Below, piece by piece: positions 52,411 to 61,223 of a stretch of 64,000 nt of DNA. The DNA is from Gammaproteobacteria bacterium (GTDB lineage Bacteria > Pseudomonadota > Gammaproteobacteria > Ga0077554 > Ga007554): assembly GCA_040183005.1 (NCBI GenBank), contig JAMPIW010000002.1:372001-436000 (forward strand), written 5' to 3'. Each line of letters begins with the position of its first letter. Within the stretch, counting starts at the first letter, position 1. A model generated the notes under the pieces. It saw only the letters and a program-made list of their open reading frames with translations. It was not told the DNA's origin and made no database searches. The translations under genes were made by a program, and so were the position numbers.

Positions 52411-53940
52411 TTGAGGCCTTTATTCACCAGTAAGGCACAGGCCACAGCCAACTGGCGTGGCGACTTGCTGGCCCCGCTGGCCGGGGCGCTGCTGCCGCTG
52501 GCATTCGCCCCTTTCGGGATCTTCCCGCTGGCGGTCATCATCCCCGCCCTGCTCATCGCCCTGTGGCTCAACGTATCGCCACGGCGCGCGATGTGGCGTG
52601 GCCTGCTGTTCGGCCTGGGCATGTTCGGCACCGGTGTGACGTGGATCTATGTCAGCATCTACGAATTCGGCGGCGTCAGCCTTCCCTTGTCGGTATTCCT
52701 GATGACGCTGTTCGTCATCGTGCTGGCCTGGTTTCCCGCCCTCTTCGGTTACTTTGTCACCCGCGTCTATCCCGCGCCGACACCCGCCGCCGTGCGCATC
52801 AAGCTGCTGCTGATCTTCCCCGCGGGCTGGACCTTCTTTGAATGGGTGCGCAGTTGGTTCCTGACTGGCTTTCCGTGGCTGAATCTCGGCTATAGCCAGA
52901 TCGACACGCCTCTCGCCGGCCTGGCGCCGGTACTGGGTGTGTATGGGGTCTCCTGGGCAACGGCGTTCAGCGCCGGATTGTTGCTGGCGGTGGTACTGGA
53001 TAAAGGTGGCGTGTGGCACAGGCTAAGACATATCGCTGTGTTGCTGGCGCTATGGATCACAGCGGGATTGCTGGGCATGCAGCAGTGGACCCAGCCGACA
53101 GGGACACCGCTGAAAGTGAGCCTGATCCAGGGCAATATCCCGCAGGACATCAAATGGACGCCGGATGTCAGAGACCCCACCCTTGAACTTTATCTGCGTA
53201 TGACACGCGAGCACTGGGACAGCAACCTCATCATCTGGCCGGAAACTGCCATGCCGGTGTTTTACCACGAGGCGGAGGATTTCCTCGGCGCGCTGGGCGA
53301 GGAGGCGCGCGAACATCATGCTGATATGTTGATAGGCGTACCGGTCATGGATATGCGCACGCAACGCTATTACAACAGCATGACCAGCCTCGGCAGCCAC
53401 CAGGCGTTTTACCACAAGCATCATCTGGTGCCGTTCACCGAATACCTGCCCATGAAAAGCGCGCTGGCGGGCGTCGTCGATTTTCTTCAGGTGCCGATGT
53501 CTGATTTCAGCAAGGGCGGGCTGGATCAACAGCCGCTGAGCGTTGCGGGGCAGAAAGCGGCCATCTCGATTTGCTACGAGGCCGTGTTCGGCGAAGAGGT
53601 GATTCGCCAGTTGCCCGCTGCCACACTGCTGGTCAATGTCAGCAACGATGCCTGGTTCGGCCACTCCATAGGCCCGCTGCAACACCTGCAAATCACCCGC
53701 ATGCGCGCCCTGGAGACAGGCCGCCCCCTGCTGCGCGCGACCAACACCGGCATCACCGCCATCATCGGCCCCAACGGAAAACAGCTTGCTGTCGCGCCGC
53801 AATTCAAGACGTATGCACTAACCGCTACAATACAGCCAATGAGTGGCGCAACACCCTATGTGCGGGTGGGAAATATGCCTGTGGTGGGAATGCTGGTATT
53901 GGCACTAGCGATGGGATTGTTCCTGGTGAAAAGACGGTAG
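52411..53940 (+). CDS. lnt: Apolipoprotein N-acyltransferase
   Basis: Lnt adds the third acyl chain to lipoproteins at the inner membrane. The 509-residue protein has several N-terminal membrane helices and a nitrilase-like domain with the catalytic residues in WPETAMP (Glu), KHHLVPFTEYLP (Lys) and SICYEAVF (Cys). The start is taken as the TTG at 52411, since no ATG is suitably placed before the first helix. It closes the miaB-lnt cluster and is convergent with ppk. Confidence 0.95.
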   Translation: MRPLFTSKAQATANWRGDLLAPLAGALLPLAFAPFGIFPLAVIIPALLIALWLNVSPRRAMWRGLLFGLGMFGTGVTWIYVSIYEFGGVSLPLSVFLMTLFVIVLAWFPALFGYFVTRVYPAPTPAAVRIKLLLIFPAGWTFFEWVRSWFLTGFPWLNLGYSQIDTPLAGLAPVLGVYGVSWATAFSAGLLLAVVLDKGGVWHRLRHIAVLLALWITAGLLGMQQWTQPTGTPLKVSLIQGNIPQDIKWTPDVRDPTLELYLRMTREHWDSNLIIWPETAMPVFYHEAEDFLGALGEEAREHHADMLIGVPVMDMRTQRYYNSMTSLGSHQAFYHKHHLVPFTEYLPMKSALAGVVDFLQVPMSDFSKGGLDQQPLSVAGQKAAISICYEAVFGEEVIRQLPAATLLVNVSNDAWFGHSIGPLQHLQITRMRALETGRPLLRATNTGITAIIGPNGKQLAVAPQFKTYALTATIQPMSGATPYVRVGNMPVVGMLVLALAMGLFLVKRR

Positions 53941-53965
53941 ACGTTTTTCCCGAGTATTGTGAGCA

Positions 53966-56059
53966 TCATGGAGGAGGCTCTTGCGGATTTCCCTCCGCCA
54001 ACTTTTCCAGCAAAGCAAGTTGAGCCGAGTATGGATGCTGGTTTTCCAGCGCGACCTTCTCATAGCTTCCATCGCTTTGCAGCAGCCACGCTTGTACATT
54101 GTCATCCAGGCACATCATCAACGCCTCCTGTATGAGGCGCTTTTTGAGGGTCTTGGCTTCGATGGGAAAACACACTTCCACGCGCCGGAAAAAATTGCGA
54201 TCCATCCAGTCGGCGCTGGCGCAAAACACCTCCGGCTCGCCGCTGTGATGGAAATAATAGACCCGCGAGTGTTCCAGAAAACGGCCCACGATGGAGCGCA
54301 CCCGGATGTTTTCGGAAACACCCGGTATTCCCGGCCTCAGGCAGCACACCCCACGCACGATCAGATCAACCTTCACCCCGGCCTGGGATGCCCGATAAAG
54401 CGCCCGGATAATGTTCGGCTCGATCAGGGCATTCATCTTTGCGATGATGCGCGCTGTGCGTCCGCGGCGGGCATATTCAGTCTCGCGCTCGATCTTTTTC
54501 AGCAATTCCTTGTGCAGTGTAAAAGGCGCCTGCAACAGTTTGTTCAGTTTCGTGATGCGTCCCAGGCTAGTGAGTTGCAGGAAGATTTTGTGGACATCCT
54601 CGCCGATCACTTCATTGCGGGTAAACAGGCCGAAATCAGTGTACGACCTTGCGGTACGGGCATGATAGTTGCCAGTGCCCAGATGCACATAGTGACGCAG
54701 GCCATCCTCTTCGCGGCGCACCACCAGGATCATCTTGGCGTGGGTCTTATAGCCCACCACGCCATATACTACATGGGCACCCGCCTCTTGCAACTGAGTC
54801 GCCATATTGATGTTGGTTTCTTCGTCCATGCGCGCCAGCAATTCGATAACCACAGTGACTTCCTTGCCGGCACGGGCCGCCTCCAGCAAGGCATCGACCA
54901 GCACCGAATCTCGCCCAGTGCGGTAGAGGGTCTGTTTGATGGCCAGCACATTGGGGTCGGCGGCAGCCTGGCGAACGAAATCGACCACGGGGGCGAAGGA
55001 TTCGTAGGGATGATGCAGCAGCACATCGCCATGACGCAGCGTCTGGAAGATATTGGTACTGCGCTTCAGTCGCCCAGGCAGCCCCGGTGTGAAGGGCGGA
55101 TATTTCAGGTCCGGCCTGTCCACCACGTCGGGGATAGTCATCAGGCGCGCCAGATTCACGGGGCCATTGACCTGATAGAGGTCATCCTGGGTCAACTCAA
55201 ATTGATCGAGCAGATAGGCGGCCATCTCGGGGGGGCAATTGTCGGCCACCTCCAGCCGCACCGCCTCGCCGTAACGGCGCGAGGGCAGCTCGCCCTCCAC
55301 CGCCCGCAGCAGGTCGTCGATTTCCTCCTTGTCCACAAACAGCTCGCTGTTGCGCGTGACGCGGAACTGGTAACAGCCAGTCACCTTCATGCCGGGAAAC
55401 AGATCCTTGACGTGCGCGTGGATGATGGAGGTAAGGAACACAAAATCATGTGGACCGCCCGCATATTCCTCCGGTATCTGGATCAGGCGCGGCAAGGCGC
55501 GCGGCGCCTGCAACACCGCCACCTCCCCGCTACGCCCGAAGGCATCCTTGCCGGTAAGCGAGACAATGAAATTCAGGCTCTTGTTGAGGATATTGGGAAA
55601 GGGGTGCGAGGGATCAAGACCGAGAGGACTCAGCACCGGCAGCAATTCGTTCTCGAAAAAGCGCTTTACCCAGCGCTTCTGTTTGGCGCTCCAGTGGGTA
55701 CGCCGCACAAAGCGGATGTTTTCGGCAGCGAGCCGCGGCGTCAGCACCTCATTGAGTAGCCGGTACTGCTCATCCACCAGCGCGCGTACTTCAACACCGA
55801 TCTGCTTCAGGGCATCCAGCGGGGTGATGTTGTCCGGCCCGGTCTGCGCCGACTCCAGCGCCACCCATTGCGTCAATCCTGCCACCCGCGTCTCGAACAA
55901 CTCGTCCAGGTTGTTGCTGAAAATGCACAGAAAGCGCAGACGCTCCAGCAGCGGCACGGACTCATCCCTGGCCTGTTCAAGCACGCGCCGGTTGAACTGA
56001 AGCAGGCTCAGGTCGCGGTTGATATAAAGATCGGGCTGCTTTAGATCGGCCTCGTTCAT
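53966..56059 (-). CDS. ppk: Polyphosphate kinase 1
   Basis: PPK1 polymerises the gamma phosphate of ATP into polyphosphate. The 697-residue protein has the N-domain LYINRDLSLLQFNRRVLEQA, RFLCIFSNNLDELFE, and the phospholipase-D-like catalytic domains with the histidine of KTHAKMILVVRR. The length is typical. No ppx is next to it. It lies 25 bp from lnt in convergent orientation. Confidence 0.97.
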   Translation of the reverse strand: MNEADLKQPDLYINRDLSLLQFNRRVLEQARDESVPLLERLRFLCIFSNNLDELFETRVAGLTQWVALESAQTGPDNITPLDALKQIGVEVRALVDEQYRLLNEVLTPRLAAENIRFVRRTHWSAKQKRWVKRFFENELLPVLSPLGLDPSHPFPNILNKSLNFIVSLTGKDAFGRSGEVAVLQAPRALPRLIQIPEEYAGGPHDFVFLTSIIHAHVKDLFPGMKVTGCYQFRVTRNSELFVDKEEIDDLLRAVEGELPSRRYGEAVRLEVADNCPPEMAAYLLDQFELTQDDLYQVNGPVNLARLMTIPDVVDRPDLKYPPFTPGLPGRLKRSTNIFQTLRHGDVLLHHPYESFAPVVDFVRQAAADPNVLAIKQTLYRTGRDSVLVDALLEAARAGKEVTVVIELLARMDEETNINMATQLQEAGAHVVYGVVGYKTHAKMILVVRREEDGLRHYVHLGTGNYHARTARSYTDFGLFTRNEVIGEDVHKIFLQLTSLGRITKLNKLLQAPFTLHKELLKKIERETEYARRGRTARIIAKMNALIEPNIIRALYRASQAGVKVDLIVRGVCCLRPGIPGVSENIRVRSIVGRFLEHSRVYYFHHSGEPEVFCASADWMDRNFFRRVEVCFPIEAKTLKKRLIQEALMMCLDDNVQAWLLQSDGSYEKVALENQHPYSAQLALLEKLAEGNPQEPPP

Positions 56060-56107
56060 TCTTATAGTTTAGAGCTTGCTAACCACGTGGTTTATCAAAA
56101 CTAAATG

Positions 56108-56131
56108 TTGGGTCCGCTTCGCTTGACCCAA
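56108..56131. repeat. Small intergenic hairpin
   Basis: TTGGGTC (56108-56114) pairs with GACCCAA (56125-56131) over a 10-base loop, upstream of ppk. The surrounding wording (GTTGGGT...ACCCAACCTAC) is a commonly dispersed bacterial intergenic repeat. No T run makes it a clear terminator. Confidence 0.5.
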
Positions 56132-56198
56132 CCTACATTCTCATATCAAAAACCGGGATAATCTATAGCTGAAATATTGCAAGAATATTACAGCGCTT

Positions 56199-56341
56199 AG
56201 AACCTGTTCACGATCTCGATCAAGGGATGCAGTGCAAGGCAAAATCGAACGAAAAAGCGGAGCATACACGAAGTATGTGAGCATTTTGAGTTCGATTTTA
56301 ACGCCGCAATGCGCCCTTCAGCGAGATCGTGAACAGGTTCT
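56199..56341. mobile_element. MITE-like element with 20-bp perfect terminal inverted repeats (AGARCCT family, smaller copy)
   Basis: Bases 56199-56218 (AGAACCTGTTCACGATCTCG) and 56322-56341 are perfect inverted repeats, and the complementarity continues imperfectly inward, so all 143 bp can fold into one hairpin. CTTAG stands at both outer edges (56196-56200 and 56340-56344, overlapping the terminal AG). The element ends on the first base of the thiG stop codon. The end sequence differs from that at 16576 only by transitions over the first 15 bases. There is no coding capacity. Confidence 0.65.
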
Positions 56342-57138
56342 TAGAAAAACGTCCCGTCCAATGGCGACGATGCGCTTGCATAGAGCTTACGCGGCATACG
56401 CCCGGCGCGGTAGGCCTCACGCCCCGCCTCGATGGCCTTTTTCATCGCCGAGGCCATCAATACCGGGTCTTTGGCGCAGGCAATCGCCGTGTTCATGAGT
56501 ACGCCATCGCAGCCCAGCTCCATGGCAATCGCCGCATCGGAGGCAGTGCCAACACCGGCATCAACCAGGATCGGCACCTTGGCATTCTCGATGATGATGC
56601 GGATGTTGTACGGATTGCGGATACCCAGCCCGGAACCAATGGGCGCGGCAAGCGGCATCACCGCGACACAACCCATCTCCTCGAAGCGTTTGGCGGCAAT
56701 GGGATCGTCATTGGTGTAGACCATCACCTTGAAGCCGTCCTTAATCAGTATATCGGCAGCCTTAAAAGTTTCAGCAATGTCCGGAAAAAGGGTTTTCTGA
56801 TCGCCCAGCACCTCCAGCTTGACCAGATCGTGGCCATCCAGCAACTCACGTGCCAGCCGGCAAGTGCGGATCGCGTCATCGGCGGTGTAGCACCCCGCAG
56901 TGTTGGGCAGCAGGGTATATTTATCCAGCGGCAGCACATCCAGCAAATTGGGCTCACCGGGGGTCTGACCGATGTTGGTGCGGCGCACCGCCACAGTAAC
57001 GATCTGCGCACCGCTCGCCTCAGTGGCGCGGCGTGTCTCGTCGAGGTCGCGGTATTTACCCGTACCCACCAACAGGCGGGAGTGATAGGCGACGCCCGCA
57101 ATGATTAAGGGATCGGTTGAAATGGTGGGTTGTGACAT
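56341..57138 (-). CDS. thiG: Thiazole synthase
   Basis: ThiG forms the thiazole phosphate of thiamin from DXP, dehydroglycine or glycine and the ThiS thiocarboxylate. The 265-residue TIM barrel has [10 protein letters not shown], the Schiff-base Lys107 in LVKLEVLGD, and the phosphate-binding PIGSGLG and [10 protein letters not shown]. It follows thiS with 76 bp between. The adjoining MITE-like element coincides with its stop codon but the reading frame is complete. Confidence 0.97.
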   Translation of the reverse strand: MSQPTISTDPLIIAGVAYHSRLLVGTGKYRDLDETRRATEASGAQIVTVAVRRTNIGQTPGEPNLLDVLPLDKYTLLPNTAGCYTADDAIRTCRLARELLDGHDLVKLEVLGDQKTLFPDIAETFKAADILIKDGFKVMVYTNDDPIAAKRFEEMGCVAVMPLAAPIGSGLGIRNPYNIRIIIENAKVPILVDAGVGTASDAAIAMELGCDGVLMNTAIACAKDPVLMASAMKKAIEAGREAYRAGRMPRKLYASASSPLDGTFF

Positions 57139-57214
57139 GATGGAATCCTGAACTGTGATGCGGCGCGGACGCGCCTGGGCTGGATGAAATTATAGCGCGA
57201 ATGGTGCCGACAGA

Positions 57215-57415
57215 CTAACCGCCGCCGATGGCATGGACAATCTCTACCCGATCACCTGCCCGCAAATGGCGCGCCGCATGTGCGCTGCGCGGCACAATGT
57301 CGAGATTGACTTCAACTGCTATGCGCTTACCAGTCAAAGCCATCGTTTCGACTAGATCGGCGACGCTGTAACCATCCGGCACCTGGCGTGCCGCGCCGTT
57401 GACAAAAATTTCCAT
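57215..57415 (-). CDS. thiS: Sulfur carrier protein ThiS
   Basis: The 66-residue ubiquitin-like protein begins MEIFVNGAARQVPDGYSVAD and ends in IGGG. The C-terminal glycine is adenylated and thiocarboxylated to give sulfur to ThiG. The ATG at 57415 is chosen; a TTG four codons upstream is possible. It is the first gene of thiS-thiG. I see no TPP riboswitch in the short space to the tRNA gene. Confidence 0.94.
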   Translation of the reverse strand: MEIFVNGAARQVPDGYSVADLVETMALTGKRIAVEVNLDIVPRSAHAARHLRAGDRVEIVHAIGGG

Positions 57416-57427
57416 GGTATCCCACAA

Positions 57428-57447
57428 GGGCGGGCTTGAGCCCGCCC
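57428..57447 (-). promoter_or_regulatory. GC-rich hairpin in the thiS leader
   Basis: GGGCGGGC (57428-57435), four bases and GCCCGCCC (57440-57447) form a perfect 8-bp stem ending 13 bp before the thiS start. It may hide the ribosome site or simply mark the boundary to the tRNA gene. No T run follows in either direction. Confidence 0.45.
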
Positions 57448-57511
57448 TGTCATTTGTATACTAAAGATTGACCTAAACGACAAAACACGTGAAAATGCTT
57501 GGACTGCCTGA

Positions 57512-57585
57512 GCGGGTGTAGTTCAATGGTAGAACTTCAGCTTCCCAAGCTGATAGCGTGGGTTCGATTCCCATCACCCGCTCCA
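57512..57585 (+). tRNA. tRNA-Gly (anticodon CCC)
   Basis: The acceptor arm GCGGGTG pairs with CACCCGC and encoded CCA ends the gene. The anticodon stem TCAGC/GCTGA encloses the loop TTCCCAA, giving anticodon CCC after U33. The T arm GTGGG-TTCGATT-CCCAT is normal. The D loop is short, as in tRNA-Gly. It reads GGG codons. Confidence 0.93.
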
Positions 57586-57608
57586 AACCTTTCAGCATCA
57601 CCCTGCCA

Positions 57609-58124
57609 TCACTGCGCCCGCGGAACCCACCCCGGGGCACCCTGTCTTGCCGGCAACAGATTCGCACCCGCCAGATGCTCATGCAACTCACTGGACGTGA
57701 GCTTGGTCAGATCCTTGGCCAGCTCATGCACCTCGAAACTCACATGGGCGGGCACATCGAGTGCATCACGCAGGAAGCCCAGCATGCGTGTCTCCGCAAC
57801 CAGAACAAGATGCGCGGCCTTTTGTTGCTGTGCCACGCGGACTGCTTCTTCGGTTATGCGTTGAGCAAAGCGCCGCTCAAACTCGTCTTCGTGACGGTCT
57901 CGCTGGTCATCATAACCGTAAGCGGGTGCGCCGGGCCGCGAGCCACCGCGTGCCGATTTGGTATCGGTCCACATCTCCGTGCTCGAGACTTCCTTTTCGG
58001 TGCTGATTAAGTCTTCATGCTCCACCAGGTTAGGCCCCGCCTCCCCCGCGGGAAGAGCTGCCGGTTCCAGGGTAAAAAAGCGGGCGCGAGTCCCGTCTGC
58101 AACGACTACACAATAGGCTTTCAT
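57609..58124 (-). CDS. Host-attachment-type protein (PF10116-like)
   Basis: The 171-residue cytoplasmic protein begins MKAYCVVVADGTRARFFTLE and continues with RRFAQRITEEAVRVAQQQKA, HLVLVAETRMLGFLRDAL and HVSFEVHELAKDLTKLTSSE. These match the family first described as required for attachment to host cells, whose fold resembles eRF1 domain 1. The actual activity is unknown. The ATG at 58124 has GGGAG upstream. Confidence 0.82.
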   Translation of the reverse strand: MKAYCVVVADGTRARFFTLEPAALPAGEAGPNLVEHEDLISTEKEVSSTEMWTDTKSARGGSRPGAPAYGYDDQRDRHEDEFERRFAQRITEEAVRVAQQQKAAHLVLVAETRMLGFLRDALDVPAHVSFEVHELAKDLTKLTSSELHEHLAGANLLPARQGAPGWVPRAQ

Positions 58125-58240
58125 GGTTTTTTCTCCCTTCAAATGAAACAGAGACCAGGCCGCACACACCGCACAATGGCATGGATAGTGCCTTGTGATC
58201 ATCACACCCAGCACACCATAAATCAAGGGTTCCCGGAAGA

Positions 58241-58348
58241 TTATCTATCCGGGCCAATGACACCAAGCGCATACAATCCGGTAAAGACCATCGCGGCAAA
58301 GCTCAAGATCAGAATACTTAAAATGAAAATGGCAAACACACCACGCAT
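58241..58348 (-). CDS. 35-residue single-helix membrane peptide
   Basis: A 36-codon frame from the ATG at 58348 to TAA at 58241 encodes MRGVFAIFILSILILSFAAM, then VFTGLYALGVIGPDR: one membrane helix with a short charged end. GGAGA lies ten bases before the ATG. It resembles small membrane regulators of transporters or stress responses, but no homologue is recognised. It lies 116 bp upstream of the attachment-type gene on the same strand. Confidence 0.55.
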   Translation of the reverse strand: MRGVFAIFILSILILSFAAMVFTGLYALGVIGPDR

Positions 58349-58386
58349 ATTGTAATTTCTCCGGTGGAACTCTACTTTGATTTAGA

Positions 58387-58782
58387 TCAAACTTCTTTCG
58401 ATTTGGAAACCAAATGTATGGGCGCACTGCACGAGGGGCAATACGTCCATAATGGCAATTTATCCGCCGCTTGCACGGCAATCGTGATTACCTGCTGGCA
58501 TACGGGGCATGTGCCCGTCGCATTATTAGCGGTGGACAATGTGCGGTATCTTGAATAGGCTGTAACCGGCCCGGCAATAAAAAAACCTACCGCCGCCAGC
58601 ACATGCACAACGGGGATAAACGTAACCAGCGAGAGCGCCGACAGCGCCCACGATATTCCCCATGCCTTGGCCGCCCTTACCATGCGGTCGCGCTGATCAT
58701 AGGCGGTGGAAGAAAACACCCCTTCACAGGGTGGGCCTTCATTGCCCTTGATCCAGATGTCCTGCTGTTCGATTGTCGACAT
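58387..58782 (-). CDS. Membrane protein with C-terminal zinc ribbon
   Basis: From the ATG at 58782 the protein has 131 residues: a hydrophilic N-terminus, two membrane helices (about residues 41-75, ISWALSALSLVTFIPVVHVL and AAVGFFIAGPVTAYS) and a zinc-ribbon pair CPVCQQ and CPSCSA. Longer frames to 58950 overlap mutY and are rejected. Function unknown. Confidence 0.65.
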   Translation of the reverse strand: MSTIEQQDIWIKGNEGPPCEGVFSSTAYDQRDRMVRAAKAWGISWALSALSLVTFIPVVHVLAAVGFFIAGPVTAYSRYRTLSTANNATGTCPVCQQVITIAVQAADKLPLWTYCPSCSAPIHLVSKSKEV

Positions 58783-58864
58783 TGGCACTATTGAGGGCGC
58801 GAGATGCCGCCTAAAAAATATTAGCATAACACACACTAGCACGCTGAGATAACGTCGCAACACC

Positions 58865-59923
58865 ATGAAAACCACGCAATTCAGTAACCGCCTACTGGCA
58901 TGGTTCGACATGCACGGGCGTAAGGACCTGCCCTGGCAGCACAACACCACACCCTACCGCGTGTGGGTTTCCGAAGTCATGCTACAGCAGACCCAGGTCG
59001 CCACCGTTATCCCGTATTTTCAACGCTTTATGGCGCGATTTCCTGATATCACGGCGCTTGCCTCTGCACCGCTGGACGAAGTGCTGCACCTGTGGACAGG
59101 ACTCGGCTATTACGCCCGTGCCCGCAACCTACACCGTGCGGCAGGCATAGTGCAGGAGCGGCACAACGGCCAATTCCCGATTGATATCATCGCCGTACAG
59201 GCGCTGCCGGGCATCGGCCGCTCCACATCAAGCGCCATACTGGCCCTGTCCGCAGGCCAACACCACGCCATACTCGACGGGAATGTGAAGCGTGTGCTGA
59301 CTCGTTTTCACGCCATCGAAGGCTGGCCAGGCAAGAAAGACGTCGAGCAAATGCTATGGGATCTGGCGGAGCAACACACCCCCTATCAGCGGGTGGCGCA
59401 CTACACCCAGGCGATCATGGACCTCGGTGCCACACTCTGCACGCGTGCCAATCCGAGCTGCGAGCGATGCCCGCTCAGCGATGGTTGTGCGGCGTATCAG
59501 CAAAACCGTGTAGCTGAATTCCCCGCCACCAAGCCACGCAAGACCCTGCCTGTGCGCGCCACCACCCTGCTCATGTTACGCGATTCCCATGATGGTATAT
59601 TGCTGGTACAGCGCCCACCAGCAGGCATCTGGGGCGGACTATGGAGTTTTCCAGAATGTCCTGTGGATGAGGACATTGAGGCCTGGTGCGCGCAGCATCT
59701 CGGCTGCCACATCACCGCCAGCGAGGCATGGCCGGCGCTACGCCACACCTTCAGCCATTTCCACCTCGACATCAAACCAGTTCACGCCCGTGTGCGTGAA
59801 ATGAACGGCATCATGGAGGGGGGCAGCGCCATTTGGTACAATCCCGCATCCCCCAAAGCACTGGGACTGGCCGCGCCCGTTCAGCGTTTATTGACACAAT
59901 TATCAGGAGACAATCACGCATGA
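58865..59923 (+). CDS. mutY: A/G-specific adenine DNA glycosylase
   Basis: MutY removes adenine paired with 8-oxoguanine. The 352-residue protein has the catalytic Glu37 in [12 protein letters not shown], the helix-hairpin-helix [12 protein letters not shown] at 114-125, Asp138, the [4Fe-4S] cysteines C192, C199, C202 and C208, and a C-terminal NUDIX-like 8-oxoG recognition domain. yggX overlaps its stop by 4 bp, the usual mutY-yggX pair. Confidence 0.97.
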   Translation: MKTTQFSNRLLAWFDMHGRKDLPWQHNTTPYRVWVSEVMLQQTQVATVIPYFQRFMARFPDITALASAPLDEVLHLWTGLGYYARARNLHRAAGIVQERHNGQFPIDIIAVQALPGIGRSTSSAILALSAGQHHAILDGNVKRVLTRFHAIEGWPGKKDVEQMLWDLAEQHTPYQRVAHYTQAIMDLGATLCTRANPSCERCPLSDGCAAYQQNRVAEFPATKPRKTLPVRATTLLMLRDSHDGILLVQRPPAGIWGGLWSFPECPVDEDIEAWCAQHLGCHITASEAWPALRHTFSHFHLDIKPVHARVREMNGIMEGGSAIWYNPASPKALGLAAPVQRLLTQLSGDNHA

Positions 59924-60192
59924 CCCGCACCGTTCACTGCATCAAACTCGATAAAGAGGCCGAAGGCCTGGCCCTCCCTCCTTACCCCGGCGAGTTGGGC
60001 AAACGGATTTTTGAAAACGTCTCCAAGGAAGCCTGGCAGATGTGGCTGAAACACCAGACCATGCTCATCAACGAATACCGCCTCGCGCTGGTAGACATCA
60101 AGGCGCGCCAATTCCTGCAACTCGAAATGGAAAAATTCTTTTTCGGTGAGGGTTCAGCGGCACCAGAGGGGTATGTGCCGCCTGTAAAATAG
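59920..60192 (+). CDS. yggX: YggX-type Fe(II)-trafficking / oxidative-damage protection protein
   Basis: The 90-residue protein [20 protein letters not shown] continues with [20 protein letters not shown] and [14 protein letters not shown], full YggX sequence. It protects iron-sulfur enzymes and helps MutY activity in E. coli. The ATG at 59920 has AGGAGA upstream and overlaps mutY (ATGA). Confidence 0.96.
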   Translation: MTRTVHCIKLDKEAEGLALPPYPGELGKRIFENVSKEAWQMWLKHQTMLINEYRLALVDIKARQFLQLEMEKFFFGEGSAAPEGYVPPVK

Positions 60193-60310
60193 GCTTCAGC
60201 TACTGAAATCTAGCGTAGCGTATTGCGAGCGATCAAACCATTCGGCGCAATACGTTCCACTCATTGATGCCCTATGCAATAGCATTCCGGCGCTTTGTAA
60301 CACCGTACAA

Positions 60311-60958
60311 TTACGGAAACACAACAATACTGGAGCCTGGCACCCATGGATCATATTTTTTCATCGCGCCTTCAAATAAAGGCGAAGATATAAAATTATC
60401 CAGCCATGCGTTCACATGCGCGTATGGCGACTGGGAAAACCATGCCATATCCACCAGAGAAAATTGCCGCACAAAGGGTGCAACTGCAATATCGGCAACC
60501 GTTATGCGATCACAAACCAAATAAGCAAGCTGCTGTAGTCGGGCTTCTAGCGCAGACAAAAAAACTTCTCCTTTTTCCCGGTAATGTTCCATAGGGAAAT
60601 CCGGATACCGCACCGAATATTTATAATGATCGAGGTGAGCTTTGAAATCAAAGTCATTTTCATGGACGAGATGCTCTGCCTCTTCTAGCAGATGCGCCTG
60701 ATTCCGGCATAGCCAATCGTCGGGATCATTGATTGATAATGCCCATCTCATGATATCCCAGCTTTCATCTATCACCGCACCATCGGGCAGAATAAGCACA
60801 GGCACCGTCCCCTTGTCTGACTGCAAAAGCATATGTTGCGGCATATCACGCAACTCAACTTCCCTGAGCTCAACAGCCACATTGCTATATTTAATCGCCA
60901 TTCTTGCCCTCATCGCATAAGGACAACGACGAAAAGAAAAAAGGATCGGAAGCGTCAT
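60311..60958 (-). CDS. Glutathione S-transferase-family protein
   Basis: The 215-residue protein has a thioredoxin-like N-domain beginning MTLPILFSFRRCPYAMRARM and the cis-Pro and glutathione-contact GTVPVLILPDGAVIDES. An all-helical C-domain with ITVADIAVAPFVRQF follows. The Cys-Pro-Tyr-Ala start suggests an omega- or glutaredoxin-2-like chemistry rather than a serine/tyrosine GST. The start at 60958 is preferred over 61030, which lies in repeat sequence. Confidence 0.85.
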   Translation of the reverse strand: MTLPILFSFRRCPYAMRARMAIKYSNVAVELREVELRDMPQHMLLQSDKGTVPVLILPDGAVIDESWDIMRWALSINDPDDWLCRNQAHLLEEAEHLVHENDFDFKAHLDHYKYSVRYPDFPMEHYREKGEVFLSALEARLQQLAYLVCDRITVADIAVAPFVRQFSLVDMAWFSQSPYAHVNAWLDNFISSPLFEGAMKKYDPWVPGSSIVVFP

Positions 60959-60982
60959 ATTTTCCCGGATAATTAATTTAGG

Positions 60983-61100
60983 GTGGGTTAGCGTTTTATG
61001 CGTAACCCACCAAGCGTTGCGCAGCAACACAACGCGTTATTTCATGAGTGCCTGGCGGCAAGTCCGGTGGGTTAGGCACAAACTGCGTGCCTAACCCACC
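60983..61100. repeat. Two intergenic hairpins of the GTGGGTTA type
   Basis: GTGGGTTA (60983-60990) pairs with TAACCCAC (61003-61010). A stronger 14-bp perfect stem GGTGGGTTAGGCAC (61066-61079) pairs with GTGCCTAACCCACC (61087-61100) over a 7-base loop. These fill the gap between the GST gene and the gene fragment at 61124. Such GTGGGTTA repeats are common between genes in environmental bacteria. Confidence 0.6.
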
Positions 61101-61123
61101 CTACATTTATAAGGGTGGGCAAG

Positions 61124-61223
61124 CTATCTTATTAAATTTTTATTTGAAAACCAGTCGTTATAAATTTTCTCATCAATAAAATAATAGGGAGGACCAAGTT
61201 TCTCCTTTCTGCGAAATTCCACC
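61124..61223 (-). pseudogene. 3' remnant of the gene broken by IS copy 2
   Basis: Read leftward from the IS edge, one frame gives VEFRRKEKLGPPYYFIDEKI then YNDWFSNKNLIR and a stop at 61124. It looks like a genuine protein C-terminus. It probably belonged to the gene whose front part is at 62935-63558, but the two are not in the same frame across the IS, so some sequence is missing. Confidence 0.45.

Noticed and set aside
57416-57511. TPP riboswitch before thiS
   Set aside because: Only about 95 bp are available and the conserved CUGAGA and ACCUGA-type elements are not seen.
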